Below, one piece after another: positions 52,525 through 61,596 of a DNA stretch of 64,000 nt; the first letter of the stretch is position 1; every line of letters begins with the position of its first letter. The stretch is from NCBI RefSeq assembly GCF_003722335.1, contig NZ_CP026100.1, positions 5,554,001-5,618,000 of the forward strand, written 5' to 3'. Under the pieces are notes generated by a model that was given only the letters and a program-made list of their open reading frames with translations, searched no databases and had not been told where the DNA came from. The stretch is from Caulobacter flavus (GTDB lineage: Bacteria; Pseudomonadota; Alphaproteobacteria; Caulobacterales; Caulobacteraceae). The position numbers were made by a program, and so were the translations under genes.

Positions 52525-52893
52525 CTACAGGCTGAGCGCGCAGCTCTCGCCGATGGTCGGGCGCGACAGCACCACGCGCGACAGGCCGGGGAACTGCGGC
52601 TTCAGGCGCTCGGCGAAATAGAGGCAGATGCGCTCCAGGGTCGGGCTCTCCAGCCCCGGGCGGTCGTTGAGCAGGCCGTGGTCGAGCTCGGTGGCGACGG
52701 CCTTGAGGGCGACGTCCAGGCTTTCCAGGTCGGCGACCCAGCCGGCCGCCTGCATGGCGCCCTTCACGCTGGCCTCGACGCGGAACGAGTGGCCGTGCAG
52801 CCGACGATAGCGGTGATCGCCGGGGCCTTGCTCAATATAGTGGGCCGCATCGAAATGCGCGGCCTTCGTGATCTCGAAGACGGGTTCGGACAT
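52525..52893 (-). CDS. queD: 6-carboxytetrahydropterin synthase-like protein
   Basis: A 122-residue member of the PTPS/QueD family. Zinc ligands His18, His33 and His35 (LHGHSF) are present, as is the LDHGLLND Asp-His pair. The catalytic cysteine that precedes RLHGH in E. coli QueD is Tyr29 here (DHRYRRLHGH). It lies 71 bp downstream of queE and shares strand with queE and queC, so it is still likely to serve the queuosine pathway, perhaps with an altered mechanism. Confidence 0.85.
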   Translation of the reverse strand: MSEPVFEITKAAHFDAAHYIEQGPGDHRYRRLHGHSFRVEASVKGAMQAAGWVADLESLDVALKAVATELDHGLLNDRPGLESPTLERICLYFAERLKPQFPGLSRVVLSRPTIGESCALSL

Positions 52894-52964
52894 GGACTTC
52901 TTTTATGACTAGGCCTGGGAGGCTCTAGCGCGCGGTCCTGTCACCAAACCGAGCGCCCTATCCG

Positions 52965-53597
52965 TCAGGGCAGGCCGAGATACTTGTGTGTCTGGACGCT
53001 TAAACGCCATTTGGGGTGGGCAAGGCAATAGGCGACGGCCAATTGCGTGTTCCTGTCGCGGTCCGGACCGTCCATCGGCTGCAGGTAGAAGCGCTCGAAA
53101 TCCATGTCCGCGAAGCGTTCCGGCATGGCCTTGTCCTGCGGAAAGACCAGCTTCAGCTCCTGGCCCGAGGTCTGCACGACCGGGGCGTCGGCCTTGGGGC
53201 TGACGCAGATCCAGTCGATGCCGTCGATGGCCGGCAGGGTACCGTTGCTTTCCATGGCGATCTGGAAGCCGCGCGCGTGCAGGGCCTCGACGATCGCCGC
53301 GTCCAGTTGCAGCAGCGGCTCGCCGCCGGTGCAGACCACCAGGCGGTCGTCCGGACCGCCGGTCCAGGCGGCCTCGACCGCGTCGGCCAGGGCGTCGGCC
53401 GTGGCGAACTTGCCCCCGCCCTCGCCGTCCGTGCCCACGAAGTCGGTGTCGCAGAAGGTGCAGACGGCCTTGTGGCGGTCCTGCTCGCGGCCGGTCCACA
53501 GGTTGCAGCCCGAGAAGCGGCAGAACACGGCGGCCTTGCCCGCCTGGCCGCCTTCGCCCTGCAGGGTCAGGAAGATCTCTTTGACGGAATAGGTCAC
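52965..53597 (-). CDS. queE: 7-carboxy-7-deazaguanine synthase (radical SAM)
   Basis: A 210-residue radical SAM enzyme. The cluster motif is the uncommon CX14CX2C type (CNLWTGREQDRHKAVCTFCDT), known from Burkholderia QueE, and VCTGGEPLLQLD binds SAM. It converts carboxytetrahydropterin to 7-carboxy-7-deazaguanine. GTG at 53597 overlaps the queC stop by 4 bp (GTGA), giving translational coupling. Confidence 0.95.
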   Translation of the reverse strand: MTYSVKEIFLTLQGEGGQAGKAAVFCRFSGCNLWTGREQDRHKAVCTFCDTDFVGTDGEGGGKFATADALADAVEAAWTGGPDDRLVVCTGGEPLLQLDAAIVEALHARGFQIAMESNGTLPAIDGIDWICVSPKADAPVVQTSGQELKLVFPQDKAMPERFADMDFERFYLQPMDGPDRDRNTQLAVAYCLAHPKWRLSVQTHKYLGLP

Positions 53598-54337
53598 GGA
53601 ACCAGGGCCTCGCGACCGGCCGCGTCCCATTCGGCGTAGCCCTTCTCGCGCAGCTCGCAGGCCGGGCATTCGCCGCAGCCATGGCCCCACGGGTGAAGCT
53701 GCCCCCGTTCGCCCTGGTAGCAGGTGTGGCTCTCGACCACGATCAGGTCCACCAGGTCCTCGCCGCCCAGTTGCTTGGCCAGGGCCCAGGTCTCCGCCTT
53801 CGTCAGGTACATCAGCGGGGTCTCGACGCGGAAATCGCGGTCCATGCCCAGGTTCATGGCGCTCTGCATGGCGTCCAGCGTGTCGCGGCGGCAGTCGGGA
53901 TAGCCCGAAAAGTCGGTCTCGCACATGCCGCCGACCAGGGCGTCGATGCCCCGGCGGTCGGCCAGGGCCGCGGCGTAGATCAGGAACACCAGGTTGCGGC
54001 CGGGCACGAAGGTCGACGGCAGGCCGCGCTCGGTCATCTCGATGGCGCGGTCGGCGGTCAGGGCCGACTGGGCGACGGCGCCGAAGCTCTTGATGTCGAG
54101 CACGTGGTCCTCGCCCAGGCGCTGCGCCCAATGCGGAAAGCGGGCGGCGACCTGATGACGGACGGCCTGGCGGGCCTCCATCTCGACCGAGTGACGCTGG
54201 CCGTAGTCGAAGCCCAGGGTCTCGACGCGGGCATAGCGCTCGAGCGCCCAGGCCAGGCAGACGCTGGAGTCCTGGCCGCCGGAGAACAGCACCAGGGCGG
54301 CGCCCGAGGGCGCGGAAGGCGTGAGTGATGCGGACAT
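53594..54337 (-). CDS. queC: 7-cyano-7-deazaguanine synthase
   Basis: A 247-residue ATP-dependent enzyme making preQ0. The PP-loop is VLFSGGQDSSVCLAWAL, FDYGQRHSVE follows, and zinc cysteines lie in SHTCYQG and CGECPACELR. It is the first gene of queC-queE-queD. The upstream spacer shows no structure I would call a preQ1 riboswitch. Confidence 0.96.
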   Translation of the reverse strand: MSASLTPSAPSGAALVLFSGGQDSSVCLAWALERYARVETLGFDYGQRHSVEMEARQAVRHQVAARFPHWAQRLGEDHVLDIKSFGAVAQSALTADRAIEMTERGLPSTFVPGRNLVFLIYAAALADRRGIDALVGGMCETDFSGYPDCRRDTLDAMQSAMNLGMDRDFRVETPLMYLTKAETWALAKQLGGEDLVDLIVVESHTCYQGERGQLHPWGHGCGECPACELREKGYAEWDAAGREALVP

Positions 54338-54812
54338 GCCCGCTCCTCTACACGACCTTGCCCCCCGCCGAAACGGCGGCGCGCGGACCGGTCTCGCGCG
54401 TCACCGTCGGAAGACGTCGTTTTGCGCTGTACCTTTTACGGGAATGATCCAAGATACCCGTCCTTGGGGAGCGGATTTTCCTCGCTGTATCGGGCACGTC
54501 TTCACGCTTGACGCTGCGTCAGGCGGTAGACCCGTTTTTCTAATTTTTGCGAAAACGCGAGCTTTCAACAATTAGATGACGTTACGGAAAGTGAAAAGCC
54601 GTAACCTATCGCTGTTTACTTACAGCACCGCCAGTTGACAGCCAAAGAACGCAAGTATGCAATCTCGCAAAGTCGAAGCAGGTCTGCCGGACACCTGCGC
54701 GCCGGTCTCCGCAATGGAGATACGACAATGAAAACGTGCGGCGACGAGGAAACAACGGGACGCGGATAGGGGCCGCCAACAAGGCGTCATCGCGTCCAGG
54801 GAGGGATTTCGA
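54338..54812. other. Intergenic region between queC and a TonB receptor
   Basis: A 475-bp divergent spacer, AT-richer than the genes. It has an inverted repeat GTTACGG (54581-54587)/CCGTAAC (54599-54605) about 210 bp before the receptor start, which may be an operator or a hairpin. No gene is supported. Confidence 0.5.
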
Positions 54813-57806
54813 ATGACGCAGACCCCGCGCTTGCGGCGCCTCTTGGCCATGGGCGCTTCCGCCGCCGTGCTGACCGCCGTGGCCGCCCCGGCCGCCTTCG
54901 CCCAGACTCAGGTTCCGGCAAAGCCAGCCTCCGACAACGTCATCGAGGAACTGGTCGTCACCGCCCAGAAGAAGGAGGAAGCCCTCCAGGACGTGCCGAT
55001 CGCGGTCTCGGCCTTCAGCCAGGACAGCCTGGAAGCCCAGAAGATCGACGGCGGCCCGAACCTGCAGCAGGCCATTCCGAACGTCAGCTTCGGCAAGAGC
55101 AACTTCACCAACAGCTTCAACTTCCAGATCCGCGGCATCGGCTCCAAAGGCGTCGGCGTCTCGGCCGACAACGGCGTCGGCGTGCACGTCAACAACGCGC
55201 CGCTCCAGGCCTCCAACCTGTTCGAGGCCGAGTTCTACGACGTCGAGCGGGTGGAAGTGCTGCGCGGCCCGCAGGGCACGCTGTACGGCCGCAACGCCAC
55301 CGGCGGCGTCGTCAACATCATCACCGCCAAGCCGGCCGACCGCTTCGAGGCCCTGGGCCGCGTCGAGTACGGCAACTACGACACCAAGAAGGTGCGCGGG
55401 ATGGTCAACATCCCGATCGTCGAGGAGAAGATGGCGCTGCGCATCGCCGGCGCCCTCGTCCAGCGCGACGGTTTCGTCACCAACACCTTCAACAACAAGA
55501 AGGTCGACGACCGCGATCTCTACTCCACGCGCGTCAGCCTGGCGGTGAACCCGAACGAACGCCTGCGCGTCAACCTGATGTGGGAGCACTTCAAGGAAGA
55601 CGACAACCGCGCCCGCATCGGCAAGCAACTGTGCACCAAGGACGACGGCCCGGCCACGGTCGGCGGCGTCGCCACCGGCACGTCGCGCCGCTACCTGACC
55701 CAGGGCTGCGCCTCGGCCAGCCTTTACAGCAACGCCGCCTACGGCACGGTCAACACCTCGGGCACGCTCTATGGCGTGCTGGGCAACCTGGTGGGCTTCA
55801 CCAGCGGCGACCTCAACGCTGGCGACACGGTCACCCGCGACCTGCGCGAGATCGAGACCCGCTTCGACCCGATCTATCGGTCGACCTCGGACGTCTACCA
55901 GTTCAACTTCGCCTACGACCTGACCGACCAGCTGACCTTCACGTCGCTGAGCTCGATCAGCGTCAACGAGGTCTATTCCAAGCAGGACTACTTCCGGAAC
56001 ATCTCGCCGGGTACGTTCAACAGCACGGCCCTGACGCCGGGCGGCAACTTCACCGACCCGCAGACCGGCACGGCCAACACCTTCCTGACCTATGACATCT
56101 CGTCTTCGGACGCCAAGCAGATCAGCCAGGAGTTCCGCCTGCAGTCGGCCTTCGACGGGCCGATCAACTTCAACGTCGGCGGCATCTACTTCGACTACAA
56201 GGGCACGACCGACTACTACGTGGTGTCGAACGGTCTGACGATCTCGGCCCTGGCGCTGAACTTCCAGAACACCGGCAATCCGAACTGCAACCCGGCCACC
56301 ACTGCCAACTGCATCGGCATCGACACCTCGCCGACGCCCAATGGCCAGGGTCACAACTACTTCGACAACCGCACGCCCTATCACCTGAAGGCCACGGCGC
56401 TGTTCGGCGAGGTCTACTGGCAGGCCAGCGAAGACCTGAAGTTCACCCTGGGCCTGCGCCAGACCCACGACCGCAAGACCACCGACAACATCTCGACCGC
56501 GCTGCTGGCCCCGGGCTACGGCCTTGTCACCGGCACCCCGGCCAAGCAGGTCTCGGACTTCAAGGAACTGACCGGACGCCTGGGCTTCGACTACAAGGCC
56601 AACCTGCCGTTCACCGACGAGACCCTGCTCTACGCCTTCTATTCCAAGGGGTACAAGGGCGGCGGCGCCAACCCGCCGGGGGCCATCGGCGTGGCCGGCG
56701 TGGCGGCGACCTACCAGCCGGAATTCGTCAACGCCTACGAGATCGGGGCCAAGAACACCCTGCTGGGCGGCAGCCTGATGCTGAACGCCACCGGCTTCTA
56801 CTACGACTACAAGGGCTACCAGATCTCGAAGATCGTCAACCGCACCTCGGTCAACGAGAACATCGACGCCAAGGTCTGGGGCGTCGAGCTGGAAACCCTG
56901 TGGCAGCCGGTCAAGGGCCTGCGCCTGAACGCCAACGTCGGCTACCTGAACACCCAGATCAAGGACGGCGTGTCGTCGATCGACGTCATGAACCGCACCC
57001 AGGGCGACCCCGCCCTGACCCTGGTCAAGGCCGCCCGGCCGACCGCGGCCCTGGGCAGCAACTGCGTGCTGACCACCGCGGGCGTCGCCACGATCATCGG
57101 GTCGGGCCTGGGCGGCACCCTGCCGCTGGCCTGCGCCGGTCCCGGCACCGGGGCCAGCAGCTACTACAGCAACCTGGCCAACACCCTCTACACCCTGCCC
57201 ACCGCCAGCGGCGGCGCGGGCCTGACCGCGGCGCAGGCCACGGCGGTCCAGACCATCCTGGCGGCGGCCGGCGGACCGGCGGCCGGGGCCTCGACCCTGG
57301 CTGGCGCGCTGATCTCGCAGGGCTTCACCCCCGCCCAGGCCACCGGCCTGGTCACCGTGGCGCTGACGGCCAACACCCTGGCCAACGGCGTGGGCCTCTA
57401 CAACTACGCCGCCGGGGCCTCGATCGACGGCCGCGCGGCCGACCTGTCGGGCAACGAGCTGCCCAACTCGCCGCACTGGACCCTGTCGCTCGGCGCCCAG
57501 TACAGCTGGGACCTGCCGGCCGGCTGGGGCGCCACCCTTCGCGGCGACTACTATCGCCAGAGCGAGCAGTACGCCCGCATCTACAACACCGAGTACGACC
57601 GGCTGAAATCCTGGGAGAACGTCAACCTGACGCTCAAGATCGAGAAGCCGGAGCTGGGCCTGTCGATCGACGCCTATGTGAAGAACCTGCTGAACAAGAC
57701 GCCGATCACCGACGCCTACACCACCGACGACACCTCGGGCCTGTTCACCAACGTCTACACGCTGGAACCACGCCTCTACGGGGTCAGCCTGACCAAGACC
57801 TGGTGA
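54813..57806 (+). CDS. TonB-dependent receptor with Ala/Gly-rich insertion
   Basis: A 997-residue outer-membrane receptor. The signal peptide ends after AFA at residue 30, a TonB box EELVVTAQ lies at 45-52, the plug has VEVLRGPQGTLYGRNATGG, and the barrel ends in LYGVSLTKTW. Residues about 747-870 form an Ala-, Gly- and Thr-rich insertion with two cysteines not needed for a barrel. The ribosome site AGGGAGGG precedes the ATG. Transport substrate is unknown. A strong terminator follows at 57836. Confidence 0.92.
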   Translation: MTQTPRLRRLLAMGASAAVLTAVAAPAAFAQTQVPAKPASDNVIEELVVTAQKKEEALQDVPIAVSAFSQDSLEAQKIDGGPNLQQAIPNVSFGKSNFTNSFNFQIRGIGSKGVGVSADNGVGVHVNNAPLQASNLFEAEFYDVERVEVLRGPQGTLYGRNATGGVVNIITAKPADRFEALGRVEYGNYDTKKVRGMVNIPIVEEKMALRIAGALVQRDGFVTNTFNNKKVDDRDLYSTRVSLAVNPNERLRVNLMWEHFKEDDNRARIGKQLCTKDDGPATVGGVATGTSRRYLTQGCASASLYSNAAYGTVNTSGTLYGVLGNLVGFTSGDLNAGDTVTRDLREIETRFDPIYRSTSDVYQFNFAYDLTDQLTFTSLSSISVNEVYSKQDYFRNISPGTFNSTALTPGGNFTDPQTGTANTFLTYDISSSDAKQISQEFRLQSAFDGPINFNVGGIYFDYKGTTDYYVVSNGLTISALALNFQNTGNPNCNPATTANCIGIDTSPTPNGQGHNYFDNRTPYHLKATALFGEVYWQASEDLKFTLGLRQTHDRKTTDNISTALLAPGYGLVTGTPAKQVSDFKELTGRLGFDYKANLPFTDETLLYAFYSKGYKGGGANPPGAIGVAGVAATYQPEFVNAYEIGAKNTLLGGSLMLNATGFYYDYKGYQISKIVNRTSVNENIDAKVWGVELETLWQPVKGLRLNANVGYLNTQIKDGVSSIDVMNRTQGDPALTLVKAARPTAALGSNCVLTTAGVATIIGSGLGGTLPLACAGPGTGASSYYSNLANTLYTLPTASGGAGLTAAQATAVQTILAAAGGPAAGASTLAGALISQGFTPAQATGLVTVALTANTLANGVGLYNYAAGASIDGRAADLSGNELPNSPHWTLSLGAQYSWDLPAGWGATLRGDYYRQSEQYARIYNTEYDRLKSWENVNLTLKIEKPELGLSIDAYVKNLLNKTPITDAYTTDDTSGLFTNVYTLEPRLYGVSLTKTW

Positions 57807-57835
57807 GCCTGATCGGGCCGGATCGGCTCGAGACG

Positions 57836-57870
57836 GGGGCGGCGGATGCAAATCCGCCGCCCCTTTTGCT
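57836..57870 (+). terminator. Rho-independent terminator of the TonB receptor gene
   Basis: A 12-bp perfect stem, GGGGCGGCGGAT (57836-57847) with ATCCGCCGCCCC (57852-57863), a GCAA loop and TTTTGCTTT after it. It lies 29 bp past the receptor stop. Confidence 0.9.
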
Positions 57871-57948
57871 TTCGGCGTCGTGACTTAACGACTCTGCAAG
57901 GCCAAGTCGTCCAATCTGTGAATTCCCCGACGACCAGCCCCCGGCCGC

Positions 57949-59472
57949 ATGGAAACGCTCGCCCGCCTCATCGATCGCCGCGATCCGGTCGATCCCCGCA
58001 CCGCCTGCAGGGCGGTGCTGGAGATCTTCGCGAGCGAGCCCGCCCTCGCGGCCCTGGCGGTGACGCTGGACGGCGCGCCGGTCGGCCTCGTCTATCGCGA
58101 CGTCTTCGTCGGCCAGATGCTGGTCGCCGCCGAACACCTCAACGAGCGCCCCGTGTCGGAGGTCATGGACCCCGAGCCGCGCAGCGTGCGCGTGGCGATG
58201 GAGCCCGGCGTGTTCGTCGACGCCCTGGCCCAGAGCGCCACCCCCGTCTTCCGCACCGCCTTCGTCGCCACCGACGAGGACGGCCTCTATGTCGGCGTCG
58301 GCGGCCTGGCCTCGCTGCTGGCCTCGCACCGCCGCAAGCAGCGCGAGGCCCGCGAGGCCATGGGCCTGGTCGAGCGCATGGCGCACGACATCGGCCTGCA
58401 CCTGGACGGCGTCCAGGCCTTCACCGACCGGCTGGAACAGCAGCGCCTGGCGCCCGACGCGGCCGCCTGCGTGCGCGCCATCAGCGACACCAGCCGCGAC
58501 ATGAGCGAGATCCTGGGCCGGGCCATGGACCTGCACCGGGCCGCGACCGGCGGCCTGTCGCTGTCGCCCGAACCGACCCGCCTGCGCGACCTGGCCGACG
58601 CCGTCGAGGCCCGCTGGGGCCCGCGCGCCGCCGAGGGCGGCTCGACCCTGCTGTTCTCCTACGACGGCGACCCCGAGGCCGCCGCCCTGGTCGATCCCTC
58701 GCGCCTGCTGCAGGTGTTTGACGCCCTGATCGACGGCGCCCTGGCCCACGGCCGCGGCGTGATCGAGGCCAGCCTGCGCGCCCGCCTCGACGGCGAAACC
58801 CTCCGCCTGGAAGGCGACGTGCGCGACAACGCCGCCGCCGTCACCGCCGAGGAGCGCCTGGCCCGCGTGTTCGACCCGCTGGGCGAAGGCCGCATGGACG
58901 ACCGCGCCGAGATGGCCCTGGGCGTGGGCATGGCGCTGGCCCACCGCGTGCTGCGCGAGATGGGCGGCCAGGTGCGCGCCGAGCCCAACCGCGGCGCCGG
59001 CCTGACCCTGCGCTTCGCCCTCACCGCCCCGGTCGCCGAGGTCGAGACCGGCCAGGACGAGGACCTCAGCGTCTCGGCCCGCCCCGCCCACATCCTGATC
59101 GTCGACGACAACGCCACCAACCGCATGGTCGCCGAGGCGCTGTGCGAGATGTTCGACTGCACCTCCGAACAGGTGGCCGACGGCGTCGAGGCGGTCGAGG
59201 CCGCCCGCACCGGCCGCTTCGACCTGATCCTGATGGACATCAAGATGCCGCGCATGGACGGGGTGGCCGCCACCCGCGCCATCCGCGAGCTGCCCGGCGC
59301 GGCCGGCGCGGCGCCCATCGTCGCCCTGACCGCCAACGCCGGTCCCGAGGACGTGGCCGTCTACCTGGCCGCGGGCATGCAGGACGTGGTCGAAAAGCCG
59401 ATCAAGCCCGAGCGTCTGGCCATCGTGCTCAGCGCCCTGCTGAACGGCGAGGACGAGCAGGAAGCCGCCTGA
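57949..59472 (+). CDS. Hybrid histidine kinase with degenerate kinase core
   Basis: A 507-residue soluble protein. Residues 1-130 form a sensor region with a CBS-like VSEVMDPEP segment. A HisKA-like helix pair contains His146 in RMAHDIGLHLDG. The ATPase region is poor: the N-box is QVFDALIDGALAHG without its Asn, and the G1 box reads DVRDNAAAV. The C-terminal receiver is intact (VDDNATN, Asp430 in LMDIKMP, EKPIKP). It probably acts as a phosphotransfer or scaffold protein more than as a normal kinase. It lies 160 bp upstream of the luxR gene on the same strand. Confidence 0.85.
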   Translation: METLARLIDRRDPVDPRTACRAVLEIFASEPALAALAVTLDGAPVGLVYRDVFVGQMLVAAEHLNERPVSEVMDPEPRSVRVAMEPGVFVDALAQSATPVFRTAFVATDEDGLYVGVGGLASLLASHRRKQREAREAMGLVERMAHDIGLHLDGVQAFTDRLEQQRLAPDAAACVRAISDTSRDMSEILGRAMDLHRAATGGLSLSPEPTRLRDLADAVEARWGPRAAEGGSTLLFSYDGDPEAAALVDPSRLLQVFDALIDGALAHGRGVIEASLRARLDGETLRLEGDVRDNAAAVTAEERLARVFDPLGEGRMDDRAEMALGVGMALAHRVLREMGGQVRAEPNRGAGLTLRFALTAPVAEVETGQDEDLSVSARPAHILIVDDNATNRMVAEALCEMFDCTSEQVADGVEAVEAARTGRFDLILMDIKMPRMDGVAATRAIRELPGAAGAAPIVALTANAGPEDVAVYLAAGMQDVVEKPIKPERLAIVLSALLNGEDEQEAA

Positions 59473-59632
59473 CCGACAGGCCAGTATTGCCGCCTCAACC
59501 TTGACGAAAGCTACGCTACGGAAAGTTGTCCAAAGTGTTGGCTTGAGTAAAGTCCGCGACACATCGCCGCCGCTACTGGCGCCGTCGTTACACCACCTCT
59601 AAGTTGATGGGGGAGCGGGAGACGATAGCGTC

Positions 59633-60361
59633 GTGTTGAATTCGGCCGAACAGCAGGCTTGGGAGTTCCTGAGCAAGGCGCCGCACTACGGCGCGCCGGC
59701 CGAGGTCGAAGCTCATTTCGGGCGCGCCCTGGCCGCCTTCGGCTACGACCGCTTCGCCGCCACCCTGGTCAACGCCGAGCGCTACGGCAAGGAGCCCCCG
59801 GCCCTGTCGCGCCAGGACTTCGAGTCCTGGGACGCGCGCTATTGGGGTGAGCGCTACGTGGTGCACGATCCCTGCGTGAAGCTGCTGCTGAAGTCGAGCA
59901 AGTCGTTCGCCTGGAGCGACGCCAAGCCCCTGGGCGACCAGCGGGCTCACGCCATGTGGGGCGAGGCTTCCGAGTTCGGCATGAACGACGGCTACGTGGT
60001 GCGGGTTTTCGGTCCCGCCGGCCACGAGGTGCTGATCCGCATGTCGACGGCGTCGCCCGACACCGATCCGGCCCAGCGCGCCGTGGTCGAGAGCCTGGCC
60101 ACGGTGTTTGGCACCATCATGCTCAAGCACTGGGAACTGCAGGACGACAATCCCGACTACGGGGTGATCTCCGAGCGACAGGCCCAGTGCCTGTACTGGG
60201 CCAGCCGCGGCAAGACCGACTGGGAGATCGGGGCCATCCTCGAACTGTCGCCCCGCACCGTCCACCACCACGTCGAGGCGGCCAAGAAGCGCCTGGGGGT
60301 GGTCAAGCGGCAGGAGGCGGTGATGAAGGCCGGCGAACTGGGCCTGCTGAAGGCCGAATGA
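59633..60361 (+). CDS. LuxR-family quorum-sensing regulator
   Basis: A 242-residue regulator. The autoinducer-binding domain has Trp66, Tyr70, Asp79 and Trp94, the four acyl-homoserine-lactone contacts with exactly the spacing seen in TraR (57, 61, 70, 85). The GerE-type helix-turn-helix covers about 178-240 (SERQAQCLYWASRGKTDWEI, then SPRTVHHHVEAAKKRLGV). GTG at 59633 is the likely start; the ribosome site is weak. It lies 302 bp upstream of a LuxI-type synthase in the same orientation, so it most probably responds to that signal. Confidence 0.93.
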   Translation: MLNSAEQQAWEFLSKAPHYGAPAEVEAHFGRALAAFGYDRFAATLVNAERYGKEPPALSRQDFESWDARYWGERYVVHDPCVKLLLKSSKSFAWSDAKPLGDQRAHAMWGEASEFGMNDGYVVRVFGPAGHEVLIRMSTASPDTDPAQRAVVESLATVFGTIMLKHWELQDDNPDYGVISERQAQCLYWASRGKTDWEIGAILELSPRTVHHHVEAAKKRLGVVKRQEAVMKAGELGLLKAE

Positions 60362-60663
60362 GCCTTCCCGCCCCGCGGATCGCCACGGCCACGCTGCGCG
60401 CGTAACGCTGGAATATGAAATTTCACAACCTTGAATGATCATCGAACATCTGTTAGGTGTTCGACATATCGCTTCGCGCGTGCATCGGCTCGCTGAACGA
60501 AGCCCTTTCGTGGCAAGGTGTGCGTCAGCGCACAGAAGCCCCCTCCCCGATCATTGGTAATGGCCGCACGGACTGGGGCGGCGCGTCACATAGGCCGTTT
60601 GGCCTATCGGCGATTGGGCGGATCATGCCGCCTAATGCGGGCTGTCCAGAACGGGGGACAGCC
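60362..60663 (+). promoter_or_regulatory. luxR-luxI spacer with three palindromes (candidate lux boxes)
   Basis: No gene is seen in this 302-bp spacer. It holds a 21-bp imperfect palindrome at 60443-60463 (arms CGAACATCT/AGGTGTTCG), a perfect TGTGCG-TCAG-CGCACA at 60519-60534, and a perfect ATAGGCC-GTTT-GGCCTAT at 60590-60607, 56 bp before the synthase ATG. One of these is likely the LuxR site. Confidence 0.55.
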
Positions 60664-61485
60664 ATGATCCACATCATCACCTGCGAAAACCGCCACCTCT
60701 ACGGGCCCCAGTTGTGGGCGATGCACGAGGAACGCCGCAAGCAGTGCGTCGAGAAGAACGGCTGGGTCGACCTGGTCGTGCTCGACGGCGGCGAAGTCGA
60801 CGACTACGACGACTCCCGCGCCATCTACCTCCTGGGCTTCGACGACGAGATGCGGCTGGAGGTCGGCCTGCGCCTGCGGCCCACCGACGACCGCTGCATG
60901 CTGGCCGACAAGTTCGCCCACCTGATCGCGCCGGACGAGACCCCCAAGAAGGGTCATGACGTCTGGGAAGCCAGCCGCCTGTTCACCACCGAGGCCTATC
61001 GCGCCAAGAAGGGTCCGGGTCGGGGGACCCGGGTGTTCGAGGCCTGGGCCGCGGCCATGGAGCTGGCGCTGGTCAACAACGTCACCCGCTTCGTGGGCAT
61101 GATCGACATGGCGCTGTACCCCGGCATCATGAACTCGCCGATCGACACCCGGCTGGTCGGCCTGCCGCGCCCCTACGAGTTCGGAATCGTCGCCGGCTCG
61201 GAAATTCCCCTGTCGCAAGAACTGTTGCAACGGGTGAGGGAATCGATCGCCATCGAATCGACGGTCGGCTATCACGTCGACGAACTCGACCTGCGGGCCT
61301 TCGGCGATCTCGCCGCCGTGCAGCGTCAGGTGCTGCGGGCGATGACGCCCCAGATTCTTCCGGGTTCGGAGCGCGACGAAACCCTTTCCGCAGAAGCGCT
61401 CTACCGCTTGCACGACGCCAGCGGCCAGGCGCGGCGGATCTGGAACGATCGCAGTCGGAAATCGGAGTTTCAGCTTAACGCTTAG
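60664..61485 (+). CDS. Acyl-homoserine-lactone synthase (LuxI family)
   Basis: A 273-residue enzyme. Most invariant LuxI residues are found at near-standard positions: Arg24/25, Trp34, Asp46 and Asp49 (DDYDDSRAIYLLG), Arg70 (LRLRPT), Phe84, Glu102 and Arg105 (WEASRLF). The usual Phe28 is Cys28. LuxI proteins are normally near 200 residues; here about 60 extra C-terminal residues occur. ATG at 60664 is preceded by GGGGGA. It would make an acyl-HSL from SAM and an acyl donor; chain type cannot be read from sequence. Confidence 0.9.
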   Translation: MIHIITCENRHLYGPQLWAMHEERRKQCVEKNGWVDLVVLDGGEVDDYDDSRAIYLLGFDDEMRLEVGLRLRPTDDRCMLADKFAHLIAPDETPKKGHDVWEASRLFTTEAYRAKKGPGRGTRVFEAWAAAMELALVNNVTRFVGMIDMALYPGIMNSPIDTRLVGLPRPYEFGIVAGSEIPLSQELLQRVRESIAIESTVGYHVDELDLRAFGDLAAVQRQVLRAMTPQILPGSERDETLSAEALYRLHDASGQARRIWNDRSRKSEFQLNA

Positions 61486-61596
61486 GCGGAGCCCAAGCTC
61501 CACCTCAGCGACGTAGCGCCGCACCTGTCCTAGCTCGGCTTTCGCCAACGCCCCGGTCGTGTCATTTTACACAAACAACCGTTGGAGGCGAAAAAG

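Noticed and set aside
54338..54480. preQ1 riboswitch upstream of queC
   Set aside because: I looked for a short pseudoknot-type leader but saw no conserved pattern.
54321..54575. 84-codon frame upstream of a TonB receptor
   Set aside because: It begins antisense inside queC and has no recognisable feature.
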